From Monoraphidium neglectum (lineage: Eukaryota > Chlorophyta > Chlorophyceae > Sphaeropleales > Selenastraceae): 39,374 nt of DNA. This document shows, one piece after another, positions 1 through 10,477 of the stretch. The stretch is from the NCBI RefSeq assembly GCF_000611645.1, contig NW_014013579.1, positions 6,868 to 46,241 of the forward strand, given 5' to 3'. The translations under genes were made by a program, and so were the position numbers. Each line of letters opens with the position of its first letter. The first letter of the stretch is position 1. Under the pieces are notes generated by a model, which was not told where the DNA came from, searched no databases, and saw only the letters and a list, made by a program, of their open reading frames with translations.

Positions 1-19
1 GGGGGGGGGGGGGGGGGGG
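1..19. repeat. Poly-G homopolymer at window edge
   Basis: The window opens with 19 consecutive G. It lies upstream of intron-like sequence (20-211). It may be a real G tract or an assembly or sequencing artefact at a gap edge. Confidence 0.8.
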
Positions 20-211
20 CGCGACACCCACTTCCTCCATGACCGAACGTTTCAGGGCTTTCTTATAGACGTGCGTGTTGCAAGCCATGACCAGCGTGCC
101 ATGCTAGGGCCCTGTTTAAGCAGCTTATTCCTGGTTGGGCAGCATCCACTCAAGTTAACCTCTCACCCTGCCCCCGTCCCCACAATGTTGAACTGGCTTG
201 CTCTATTACAG

Positions 212-878
212 CCACTATTACCCACCAGGCAACATGGTTGTCACTAATATAGGCGGGCCAAGCCGCTACAGCTTCTACAGCACCAACGTGGCGCCCTTCG
301 GCAGCGAGCCCCTGCGATCCCCACCGCCGCCGCCATCCCCGCCACCGCCATGCCCGCCGCCGCCATCCCCGCCGCCGCCCACCTCGACACCGCCGCCCCC
401 AAGCCCGAGCACAGAGCCCTCCCCGCCTGCGGTTGCAGGGCCTGCGGTTGCTGGTGCCAACCGCACCTCACCGCACTCAGTCGCCGCAAACCAGAAGACC
501 GCAGCGCGAGCGGGCGTCAAGCGGTCACCAACCCCTGGTCGGGGCCGCCTTCAGCCTGCGCCACCGCCACCACCCCTACCCCCTACCAAGGCCGGGCCTG
601 CACCTGAGGCATGGAGCCCGCCGCCTGCCCGGCCAACGTCTCCTCCTCCACCAACCAAGAAAGAGGCCCAGAGGCAGCCGGGGTTGGTGACCCCTGCTCG
701 GGGACGCCTTCAGCCTGCGCCACCGCCACCACCTCTACGCCCTACCAAGGCTTGGCCTGCACCTGAGGCATGGAGCCCGCCGCCTGTCCGGTCAAGGTCT
801 CCTCCTCCACCGACCAAGAAAGAGGCCCAGAGGCAGCAGCCCAGCAATTCGGGAGCGCACAGCAATCGTGGCAGATGA
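212..878 (+). CDS. Proline-rich HRGP/pherophorin-like protein, 3' terminal exon (partial)
   Basis: This is the last exon of a gene that begins left of the window. A 3' splice site (TATTACAG) ends at 211, and the reading frame stays open to a TGA at 876-878. About 222 residues are visible. A Tyr/Gly-containing start (YYPPGN) is followed by Ser-Pro-rich repeats of the SPPPP and PPPPSP type (about 315-410), then two near-identical Pro-rich blocks carrying the motif TKKEAQRQ. Such hydroxyproline-rich repeats are typical of green-algal cell-wall and extracellular-matrix glycoproteins (extensins, pherophorins). The globular domains that would decide the subfamily are outside the window. Proline-rich cytoplasmic proteins are an alternative. 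Bases 20-211 are read as the tail of the preceding intron. The nearest downstream UGUAA signal is at 1567, which would give a 3' UTR of about 690 bases. Confidence 0.6.
531..838 (+). repeat. In-frame tandem duplication, period 159 bases
   Basis: Two copies (531-689 and 690 to about 838) begin with ACCCCTGGTCGGGG and ACCCCTGCTCGGGG and stay aligned at a spacing of 159 bases, which is 53 codons. Both encode GRLQPAPPPPP, PTKA, PAPEAWSPPP and SPPPPTKKEAQRQ with a few substitutions. The length keeps the reading frame, so this is a recent internal domain duplication in the proline-rich protein. Confidence 0.9.
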
Positions 879-1434
879 CAACAAAGTGTGTGCAGCAAAG
901 GCGCATGCCATCCCATGACGCTGCAAGCGGCAGCGAGCGTTGATGAGCATCAGTGGGTCGCCGTGCTGCCAATAAACGTTTCGAGCCACCACATCATCCA
1001 GAGTGCACATTGCGCCGCTTGGACCAGCGGGCCCATGCAGGATGAGTGGCTGTTTTCGACCCATTCATGTGCAGCGAGTACAGAGACAAGTGCCTCCCCG
1101 TGTGTGGAGTTCCTTAGTCTCAACATTTCTGTTCTTTTGCAAGCCTGCGTCAGTAGTATGCACCCGTGTGGGTCCTGCCTGCTGGATGAGAAGCACCTGC
1201 ATGGTTTCACAACCACAATTTGGCTGTTGATGCATACTTGTTTTCGACAGATCGTACATGCATCTGTTGCTGGGCTTTTTTCAAACAATGCCCGTTCGTT
1301 GACACACCTGCCCTTTTTACACCTGACCTTTGCGACGGCCCTGGTGTGGTGTGGTTTGCAGAAACATGGGAAGCTGGTAGCACCACCATAAACATTGGCG
1401 TTTCTGCATTGCAAGGCCCACGGCATGGGCCTTT

Positions 1435-1439
1435 TTACA
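1435..1439 (-). promoter_or_regulatory. Candidate UGUAA poly(A) signal of the PHS1-like gene
   Basis: TTACA on the plus strand reads TGTAA on the minus strand, about 171 bases after the stop of the PHS1-like gene. UGUAA is the usual poly(A) signal of chlorophycean nuclear genes. A second copy lies near 1317-1321. Confidence 0.45.
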
Positions 1440-1566
1440 CATTATCAAAGTTATGCAGCCCTTCACTTGAAGACTGCTCCATTCATTTGCTCAAAGGCGC
1501 CCTTAGAACTGCTCTCCAAGGCTGGTGCAGGGCCCTCCACACAACGTTTGAGGGGGGATTGGACTC

Positions 1567-1571
1567 TGTAA
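1567..1571 (+). promoter_or_regulatory. Candidate UGUAA poly(A) signal of the proline-rich gene
   Basis: This is the first TGTAA on the plus strand after the stop at 878. It lies inside the predicted 3' UTR of the convergent PHS1-like gene, so the two transcripts may overlap. Confidence 0.35.
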
Positions 1572-1609
1572 CTATCTCGCACGGTGATTAAGTTTCCATA
1601 CCAGCAGTC

Positions 1610-4023
1610 TCAGCCAGACAGCAGACTGGCTGCAGCCACCTCCCGGTGACGCGCCCTCATATGCACAGCTAGACTGCCGCTCGATACGCCGGCGGGCTCC
1701 CTGCAGATTGGACACACGCGTGGCGCGGGCTTGCCCCGCTTGCAGAGCCCCCCGTCCCCCGGGTCCAGGCTGCGTGTGCCGTGCAGGGCCTCGTCCAGCT
1801 CCAGCAGCGCCGCCATGAAGCCCGCGTTGGGGCAGGCCCCGGGCCGCACGGCCCTTGGGGTGGGGGTCGGGAACATCGGGTGTTCAAAGGCATGTTTGGT
1901 GCATGACATGGCGTCTGACCAGCAAAGAGCTCATAGCAAGTAACAACGGGCTGCGCACATGCTGGCAGCAATACGGTCAAGGCACAGCCTGTGTGCGCTG
2001 TGGAGCTGCTTGACGCTGCTCAGCAGTGCTCCAGCAATGGCATCGTGCAGCCCCAAGCAGCCGCGCCGGCTGCCAGGCCAACCCTCGATGTGCCGCGCAC
2101 CGTATGCGCGCCAGCGCTGTCGCCGCGTCGAGGCCGTGCGTCGCCATGAGGTACGCCGCCACCAGCGTGACGCTGCGGCTCTTGCCCTCGTGGCAGTGCA
2201 CCAGAACACACCCACCGCCAGCCAGCGCGCCGTCCACCCAGTGGCGCACCTGGTGACAGGCCGGGGGAGGGTGGCACACCAAGGTGGCATAGCGCCCTCA
2301 TTAGCCTGGTTGTTTGTCCTCAATAAGGGCTTGGCCCCTGTTGAACAGGTGTATGCCGTTGCTGCAGGCCAATTATCAGCCCGAGACGGCAGCCCTTTCC
2401 TACGCAGCCCACTCGCTCCTATTGCATGCACCTCGTCCTGCGCGCCCTCGCCACCGCCCCTCCCCCCCCTACCCTCTCGAAGTGGAACCCGATGTCCTCG
2501 TTGTCGGTGTCGCGCAGGGCCACGCGCATCACGTCAAAGCCCGCAGAGGCCGGCGGCAGCAGGAGCTCCTGGGGTGGTGGGGCGGTGGCGCCAGACTCGG
2601 GCGCCGCGGCTGTGCCCGTGAGTGTATATGCGTCACCCAAAAGCACGTTGTTTGCTCATTGCCTAACATGACATCTGCGCCTCAAGGCCATCCCCGCCAC
2701 CCCACCTCTGTTGCGTTGAGGATATGTGTGATGCCCATGTGGGCCAGCAGGTGGTGGCTGTCCGCGGCCACAGCTCCCCCCAGGAACAGCCAGGGGGCCA
2801 CCTTGGTAGTGAGGCAGAGTCAGGGCGGGTCTTCATGGCTGCGTTCAGGCTTGGCCTGACAACTTGTGGCCCAAACCGCGTGCCTGGCTGAAGCCCCGCC
2901 TGCATGGTACCCCACTGGAGCCCAAACAGCGACAGCGATGACGCGCTTATTCCCCTGCCCATCATCGACCCCGCCCGTTTGCCGGTGCACACCACCCAGC
3001 GCACCTGCACGGGTGCCTCTGCCGTCGCCGCCCCCTGCAGCGCCCCCAGCCTCCGCAGCATGTGCTCCAGCCTGACCGCCAGCTCGTACGCGTCCACCAG
3101 GGGGTGGCTGCCGTCAAGGAAGCCTGTCGTGAGGACGCGCTCCAGGGACTGGCGCGCCTGCCACGCACTGATGGCGGCAGCCAGGGTCGCACCTTGAGGG
3201 GGAAAGGAGCGAGGGAGGCCATGCACCGGAGAGCACACGGCTTGTGGACATTGCGCCTTCTCCAAGCCCTTGCTGCTGTGGTCAAGGCAATCTGAACAGA
3301 ATTGTGGCCTTCAAATCGATCCGTCCTGGGCCAGGCCCCATCAGTGCTCTTGGCATCTCCCAGCCTGTGCCCAAGACAGCCTGCTTGGCCATCCATCCAC
3401 TAGCTCAAAACAGAGATGCGTCCACACTCCCTGCCTCGTCCCGGCCCCGCCTCTCCACTCCATCCGGCCTCCACCCACCTCTCTCCCGCAGGCGGTCCTT
3501 CCAGAGCGCCACCCTCTCAGCTAGCGCCTCGTCGTGGCGCGCCTCGGCCGCGATCCCGGCCAGGGCGCTGCTGACGGCCTGGGACAGCGATGCGCCACCG
3601 CTGGCGCGCACCTCCAGGGGGTCACGCGGGGAGCGCTGCGCAGGAGCGAGGGGTTGGGGGGAAGGGAAAGGACCGGACACAGGATGAGGAGCGGCCACAG
3701 GGACCAAGGAGCACTGCTGCGAGGGTGCAACGGCCGTGGCACGGCAAGCTGCAGGGTAGGTGAAGCACAACAGATGAGGGCCGTCGCTGCAGAAGTGCAC
3801 GTGAGAAGAGGCAGCAGAACCTGTCTGGGGGCTGACCCCAACAAGAGAAGAGTGACAGTGATGAAGAACCCGGCACCCAAGCAAGCCGCCACCTGAGGCG
3901 ACATGGCGATGGAAGTGCTGCGCCACGGTGGCTCATCCCAGGACGCACGTCGTGCGGCTGCAGCCGCGAGAGCAGCCTCTGAATTGATGGGCACCGGCAG
4001 CGCCCTGTGTTGCTGCTGGCCCA

Positions 4024-4081
<58 letters not shown>

Positions 4082-7000
4082 ATCTGATGGCGGTTGCGGC
4101 AGCGGCGGCGGCAACGGCGTCGGTTGCTGCTGCGCGTGCTGGTCGCTGCCATCGACCCCGCCCTGGGCGTTGTTGCCCCCAGGCGCGCTGAACAGCACGC
4201 GGGACGTGAGGCGCGCCGCCGCGATGCGCACGGCGGCGGCAGCACCAGCAGCGGAGGAATCGACCGACGGCGGCGGCGGGGCCCTGCCTGGGCTGGGCTC
4301 GCCGTTGGCATTTGACCCGGGTGAGGGGGGGCAGCCGCTCGCCAGGGCGCCTGAGGGCGCACGGAAGCCCAGGGTAAAGGACCTGCGCCGACGATGGTTG
4401 CTTGGCTCAATGAGACAGACACCTCTCGGGTGGCGAGCAGCGGTGCGACGCCAAGCCACCCACCAAAGGCAGAAATGGGCAATGCCACGTGCCCCCTGAG
4501 TCGGCTTCCGCTGCAGCTGCCGCCTTGTCAGGCTCCCGCCCAGGTGACCGTCACAAGCCCTGCCATCGCCCCGGACCTGGAGCCCCGCACGAGGGAGTTG
4601 GTGCGCATCGGCCCGGGGCTGGAGGGACCCCCGCCCGCAGCGCCGCCAAAGTCGCGGTTGTGGAGGCTGGTGCGTGGCGACATGCGTGCCGAGGCGGGGC
4701 CGCAATCCCCCGGCCGCGGCGACAGGTGGGAGGGCGTGCGCATTCCGGCTGCCAGCGCGCCCAGCGGCGGCGACAGCGTGCCCTGAGGCCCCCTGAGACC
4801 GCCCGGCACCAGGGCCGCCACGTCGTCAAAGAACTCCGCCATCCACTCCGCAGTGTGCGCCTGCATCATCTCCAGCAGGCCCTAGGGGTGGGACCGCCCA
4901 TGGAGCAAGGGGGGGGGTTGGGGGCTGCTCTTGTGCACAGTGCGAGCTCACTCGCCTGCAACCCATCCGGGCCTCCTCCCACGCTGCGACGCTGCGACGT
5001 TGCTTTTTTGACCCATCACCCAGCCCGCCCCGTGCGCCGCCTGCCGGCGCCGCACCCTGATGCGCAGCACGCGCGCCAGCGTCTCGCGGAAGCCCCTCTG
5101 GAACGCAGCCACGCCGTCGCACCCAGCCGGGCCGGCTGCCGCTGCCGCCGCGCCCGCCTCTGGCCCCAGCAGCTGGCCCACCACCGAGGCCGCCACGTCG
5201 GGCGCCATTATCACCAGCTGCGCCAGGCGCTCCACGGCCGCGTCCTCCGCACACGACTTGAGCGCCGGCGGGCGGCGCGCGACGCACGAGTCTATGGCGA
5301 CAGCGCGGCCAGCGTACTTGCTACCTGAGCCGCGATGCCAGCACCAATGGGAAATGTCAAAGGCTTGTTGACATCACAGCACGTCGTATCAACTATGCTG
5401 CCGATTGACAAATATAGGTCGGCGGGTGATTGAATGTCTCGAATGGGAGCTTGATAATGGCAGCTTGAAGCAACTGGTGCAAATCTATTTGGATCCGTAA
5501 CCCTGCATCGCCAGTCCCTGCTCACCCTGAGCCCCCAACAGCACGTTTGACCTGTTGCCACGCCAGCCCAGCTCCGGCAGCGGCAGCCTGTCCGCATTAC
5601 CCAGGAGCATGTCCAGCAGCAGCAGCCGGCCCACATCCTCCAGCAGGGGAAGCGTATCAGGGCCCTGCAGTGTTGACAGAGGGAGGAAATGAGCATCGTG
5701 CATGAGGAAGGCACAGGCATTGACCCAGTGGGGTCAATCCGAATTGCTCAGCAGCTGTCTGTACGACAGCCCTCATCTGCTCAAGCACGAACCCAACAGC
5801 AGCAATCACACAGGCGCAGGTGGCAATTCAGCCGTCAAGCCAAGCCCCCCTTTCAGACGCGTCCTGGCCAACCGCCCCTCGCCCTCCCACCGCACCTCGA
5901 AGGCGTCGCCGCACTCCAGCAGGGGCCGCCCCGCCACGTACTCCATCAGCAGGAAGCAGGGCATGCGCCCCAGCTCGCCACTCAGCTCGTCGCCTGCCTC
6001 CCCAAGAGCGTCCGCCGCATCGCACGCCGCCGTCCACTCGCCGGCGCCGTCGCCTGTCTGGCGCACGAGGCGGCAGAGCGGCGCCGCGATACCCAGGTGT
6101 CGCGCGAGCTCGTTGGCAAACTGCTCGGCCTGCATAGCCAGCCTGCTGCTGGCCACCTTGAGCACCGCCACACCCTCCTCGCAGCCGCCATCAGAGGGCC
6201 TGCCGCCGGGGCCGCCGCAAGTGCAGGCCGCCGCCACTGCACCGGTGCCGCGGCAGCTGCAGGCAGCGAGGCATTCGCCGCCTAGGCGCGAGCGGCGCGC
6301 GTCTGGTCCAAAGATCAGGAAGAAGACCGACCCGCCTGTGTTGACCTCCAGCAGCTGCGGCGCGTGGCGTTGGGATCCGCGGCGAGAGGGTTACAAATTC
6401 GGGCGCAGGGTGACTTGCCAGGGGCACGGAAGGTGTAATTGTACAGCAAAGCAATGCAGGCAGAGGGGCGGACACAAAGAGCAAGAGTGCAGGAGCAGCA
6501 AAGCAATGATCAAGGTTGAAGGGCGCCAGGTTGGTCCAGCGGCCTGCTGCTGCACATGCCGGGCGTTGAGCGCAATGTGCGGAGTATCTTGCTTGCAAGC
6601 AGGGAGGCATCGGCGACGACGCCCGCGACCACCGCTGGGGACCTCTCACCTGCGGCCTGTCCTGCAGGCCACCCAGGGGGCCGGGGTCCTGGAGGGACTC
6701 AAAGGACACGGCGGCACGCAACGACTGCCACCGCACGCACGTGGGGCCTGAGGGAGGAGGGCACCGGCCAAAGGCAGCGGCAGGTCAGACGGACAGCCGC
6801 GCCGCGGGAATCAGTCCGATCAGCGAGCGCCAGCCATGCCCCGCCCAACAGCCGCCCTGCAGCATCAGCAATGCATGCGGGCAGGCGTGGATCCTGTTTG
6901 CATCTGCACTCACTGATGTCAATGGGCCGTGCGCGGTGGACGCGCTCGCGCCCCGACACAGGGGTGCCGGTGCCGCTGGAGCTGCTGGGCCGGCTGGGGG

Positions 7001-7312
7001 CCACCTGGGACAGGCCGTCCACCTGGCCGAGGTGTCGCAGGGTGGGCCGCATCCAGGGAGATCAAGGGTTGTGGGCGCCTAGTAAGTTCCCTCCGGCAGG
7101 CTTATTGGGCGGTGCGCATGTGTACGGCGGCCCCAGTAGAGATAGAGCTGCTCAGCATCAACGGCACCGCGCCCCCTCCCGAGGACGCCGCCCCCGGGGG
7201 CGCCCACCTGCAGGTCCGGCGCGACCTCTTGGAAGACGCTGGCCAGCTCGGACGCCTCCGACAGGTTGCGCCCCAGCCGCTGCACACTGATCCGCCACAG
7301 CTGCGACATCAT
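1610..7312 (-). CDS. PHS1: PHS1-like protein: actin-fragmin-kinase-like tubulin kinase plus dual-specificity phosphatase
   Basis: Hand-built model, exons 7312-7208, 7022-6914, 6747-6650, 6354-5896, 5664-5526, 5324-5056, 4881-4577, 4382-3893, 3635-3479, 3192-3005, 2801-2706, 2568-2473, 2249-2101 and 1853-1610. All phases close, giving 967 residues. Residues about 105-360 form the atypical kinase domain: Gly loop NTGGSVF (109-115), Lys170 in VLKV, EQFANE, catalytic GNADRLP (Asp282) and metal-site AID (Asp315). A Gln tract lies near 596-615. A phosphatase domain (about 774-900) has LFLGG and the P-loop HCHEGKSR with Cys856. The C terminus carries CPIC-x13-H-x4-H (934-956). This order matches plant PHS1 (propyzamide hypersensitive 1), whose kinase half phosphorylates alpha-tubulin under osmotic stress and whose phosphatase half restrains it. 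The start is the least certain part: exon 1 is taken from the first in-frame ATG of a pair, and an upstream exon is possible. Between the Gly loop and Lys170 six cysteines (132-162) form an insertion not expected in the plant protein. Confidence 0.85.
4024..4081. repeat. (CTG)n tract, polyGln in the PHS1-like gene
   Basis: About 19 uninterrupted CTG units occur on the plus strand. Read on the minus strand they are CAG codons, giving about 19-20 Gln in the linker between the kinase and phosphatase domains. Confidence 0.95.
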
Positions 7313-8607
7313 GGAGTCACTGCCGACGCGTTGGCTGGCACCAGCAGCTGCTGCAATCACCCAGGAGGCGTTGTGCACGCCAAGTTGCACTGTATGGCAT
7401 CACACTTCCCTTCTCACATTACGACGTTTGCAACATCATATGCGGGCGATCGACGAGCAGTGCAGGGGCGCAGGGATGCATGCATGCTACCGGTGTGTGT
7501 GCAGTGCGGCGGCAATGGTCAGCAGCACAGGCCTGGTCCGCCCGCTGCCTCTGCTGCTGCGTGATTGATGTTATGGTCGGAAAAGAATCGGTCTGCTCAT
7601 AAACTGCCAAGGTTCCTGGACGACAGCGCGGGGCTGCCTCCTTAAACGAAAGCACACAAGGTTGCACCAAAACGTTCAGGATGCAGCAGTATCACATTCA
7701 AGATGAACGGAAAATGGGATGGTATACATACTCCTCAACGATCGTATGATCATGCACGGGATACATGGCAATCTGTTTGCCGACTGCAGACAAGCCCGCA
7801 CCCAGTAGTGCCACCCTTGATGGCTGCGCTGCGCCTCTCTGCGCTCCACCACGCCGCTGCTGCATCCTGGCCATGGCCCACTGGGATCCTCTACCTGTTT
7901 GCAATACCACTGTTGGCCCCATTCACGCTGTTTGCAAACCTGCTAGCCCATTTCAGTGGACTGCAGGCAGCTAGTGAGCAAGTTTGAATTGCCCCTCCCC
8001 TCAGGTCTTCAGTCAATATGTCGCCCTCCAACCATCACAAACGTACCGCCATAATACATCGCTGCCCAAGCCTCAGCCATACCTAGAGTCTGGTGGGAGG
8101 AGCCTGGCTGGCCACAATGATGCGCGCAGCAGCACGCTAGACGAGCGTGCCTTGACCAAGCTCGTTGTGCGCGAGCATTGACTGCTGTGAACAGCACTGC
8201 TCCAGATGAGGTATATGCGTTAATATCTTGTTCAAAATCAAAGCACTTGAATAATTTGGTTTGGCTGCCAAACTGGCGTTTTGCAAAGTGCCAGGTCCTG
8301 CGACTGTGCGAGAAGCAAGCCGTGGTGCGGGTCGGGGCTATCGGAGGCGCGGGCATCTTTAATCGGGGCGCTGAGCGCGCGGGGAGACTAGAGCAAGCAT
8401 CAAGGTACAAATGCAGCACATGCCATGCACTCGCAGCGACGAGTGCACTTGTCGCTGCAGCATATGCACACAGCCTGCAGGAGGACCACCGGCAGGCAGC
8501 TCTACGACAGCACCGAGTTTGGCGCATATTGCACCGGCATATGGTTGTCCCATGAGCCTTGCGAGGGTTTGCCATGCACCTGCTGAACTGCACAGCAGCG
8601 CACTTAC
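7313..8607. other. 5' flank of the PHS1-like gene; no confident gene
   Basis: I see no conserved coding exon in this interval. A PHS1-like 5' UTR or additional 5' exon could lie within it. Possible downstream exons of the doubtful 8608-8945 exon could also fall here, but no splice combination was convincing. Confidence 0.4.
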
Positions 8608-8945
8608 CCAGGAGCAAGCACGGCTCCACCTCTCCGTCACGCGCGCAGTCCGCAATCCACATCCGCTTGCCTGCACATCCCTCACCCAGCAGCGCCACAG
8701 CCCAGGCGCCTGCGGTCAGCGCCACGACAAGCTGCAAATACTCCCTAAACCTGGCACGCGCGCTATCCAGCACTCCCTTGAGCCTCGTGCTTGTGCTCTC
8801 CAGCCTGTGGACCTCAGTCCAGTATGCCCGCCTCCCCTGCCACCCACTGAGCATCGCCCTCAGCTGCTGCTGGCCTTCCAACAGCCTTCCTTGCATACCA
8901 GAGTCATGGCGTTCGTACCGCAGCCATGGCTGGGTAATAACTAGC
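8608..8945 (-). CDS. Possible exon of an unrecognised gene, helical segment plus hydrophobic stretch (partial)
   Basis: On the minus strand an open frame ends in a strong 5' splice site (CTGG then GTAAGT at 8607) and could start at a 3' splice site (TTACCCAG) near 8930. It encodes a charged, Gln-rich helical stretch (GRLLEGQQQLRAML, TEVHRLESTSTRLK), then a hydrophobic run (LQLVVALTAGAWAVALLG) that could be a membrane segment. I recognise no family. The nearest candidate downstream 3' splice site leaves an intron of only about 28 bases, and a farther one (near 8480) leads to a short tail, so the model is unresolved. It may be fortuitous. Confidence 0.25.
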
Positions 8946-8974
8946 CTATGTTGCCTGCATTGGCCACACCTTGG

Positions 8975-9017
8975 GACCTCGGCCGCGTGCAGCAGCATCG
9001 ACCTCGGCCGCGTGCAG
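8975..9017. repeat. 18-base direct repeat, period 25
   Basis: GACCTCGGCCGCGTGCAG occurs at 8975-8992 and again at 9000-9017. It is a short local duplication with no evident function. Confidence 0.7.
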
Positions 9018-9503
9018 TCTGGCCAGGGTGTGCTGCAAAGCTTTGTACCTGCCGACGAGTGCACGCCGCACTAAAATGCAACTTACTTTGGAAATTTTAG
9101 ACCTTGATCATACCCAGTTCCATACACGCGCGCTCAACGCGGACTCAAAAGTGGCTCGTGCGGCTGCACCCATAGAGCTCCGTCGCACTTCTTACTAGCT
9201 GAGAAGATCGTGATCATCCAGAGGACTCGATCGAACAGGCACAGCATCCTCATACGCAGAGTGGATCCTAGGCCAGCCAGCTCAACCTGCGCGGGGCGAG
9301 GGGTGCGCAAGTACAGCGCGGGCTGTCCCCGGCCGCGCTGCCCGGCCGCGCCAGTGGTGAGCAAGGCACATCAAACCCACGCCTACCATCCAGGCCCGAA
9401 GCAGAGTGCAGTCACCGCTCCTCGTTCCCCCAAGGACACGCACCGACGGGCGGCGCGCGCACAGCCCGGGCGCCTCTGGCAGCATCCGCGGCAGCGCCGT
9501 GCC

Positions 9504-10109
9504 ATGATCCGACAGGGCTCACACAACCGCCTTACACAGACAGTGGTGACTGTGCAGGACGAGCAGCAGCAGCCCTTAGCACAAGCCAGCAGCGGCGGCG
9601 GCGGCGCCGTGCCCCCCGGGCTCCCTCGCGGCTCGCGCCTGGGTCCTGTGCGCTCTGGTGGGGGTGGCCCGCGGGGGCTGGCACCGCCGCAGCAGCGAGG
9701 CGGCTCGTGGTGGGGCGACTCTGTGGTTGTGGTGCTGGGTGTGGCCGTCTTCCTGGCGGCATTTGGGCTGTTCTTCCTGCACCGACTGCAGGTGAGGGTC
9801 GGCAGAGGGTGCAACAGGGATAGCGTGTGCGCCCGTAGTTGGGCGGGCCACCTGGAGCATCCTGCGCCGCGGGTGCTTCTCGTGGCGTCGCTGCCTTATT
9901 CACTCAGCAGCGGCTTGCATGGCACAGGGACCCGGCGTAGGTTACTGCGGGGGAAATGCCTCTACGCACCAGGACCACCATTGCCAGCCCTCCCAGCACC
10001 ACCACCCCTGCAAACCACGATGCCCTCAATTGATCACCATCCCAGCAATCCTTTGACCTTGAACAAGAGCCTCCCAACACGCTGGACCCCGCGCTGGGTT
10101 TGCGGGAAT

Positions 10110-10149
<40 letters not shown>

Positions 10150-10477
10150 GTAGCAGCTGCAGGTGTATGGCTCTAGCAGCAGCAGCCGCTGTGGCGGCGG
10201 CGGCGGCAGTGGCCGCGGCAGCGGGGGCCGCTATTACAGCAGCCTCGACGGTGGTGACAGCAGCAGCCATGGTTGCAGGGCCGGCGGCTTGGCAGCGGCG
10301 GCACTGCCGTCGGCAGTGGCGATGACACCAGGCTGTGGCAGTAAATATGGGGGCAGCGCGCGGGGCAGGACGAGCACTCCAGGCACCGCGCCTGGCTACA
10401 TGCTGCAACCCTGGGCGCCCTCAGCCTTCCAGCACCCTGTCTCTCAACCGTGTTTTGTTTCAAACATAGGAGTGTAA
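9504..10477 (+). CDS. Small single-span membrane protein of unknown function
   Basis: Two-exon model: 9504-9791 and 10163-10477, phase 0 at the junction, 200 residues. Exon 1 starts at the first in-frame ATG after a stretch without coding character. It encodes a Gln/Gly/Pro-rich N terminus, then a clear membrane segment (about residues 76-94, VVVVLGVAVFLAAFGLFF), and ends at a good 5' splice site (CTGCAG then GTGAGG). Exon 2 encodes a Ser/Gly-rich tail with a short run RYYSSLDGGDSSS and ends at TAA. I recognise no family. The Gly-rich tail is low complexity, and the second exon is less certain than the first. The intron carries a CAG repeat just upstream of the 3' splice site. TGTAA at 10473-10477 overlaps the stop codon. 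Confidence 0.45.
10110..10148. repeat. (AGC)13 tract next to a 3' splice site
   Basis: Thirteen AGC units lie in the inferred intron of the small membrane protein gene. They end 14 bases before the inferred 3' splice site at 10161-10162. Confidence 0.9.

Larger units (their letters stand above)
879..1609. other. Convergent intergenic/3' UTR interval
   Basis: No coding frame with splice support or family similarity is visible here. The interval separates the stop of the proline-rich gene (878, +) from the stop of the PHS1-like gene (1610, -). It holds candidate poly(A) signals for both, so most of it is probably 3' UTR. Confidence 0.6.

Noticed and set aside
198..211. Start codon for the proline-rich protein at 198
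   Set aside because: The triplet there is not ATG, and the TATTACAG 3' splice site ends at 211, so the exon is internal to a gene that begins outside the window.
9210..10325. Single long plus-strand frame running through 9792-10162
   Set aside because: A strong donor at 9792 and an acceptor at 10162 define an intron. The in-between translation is Ser repeat and compositionally unlike the exons.
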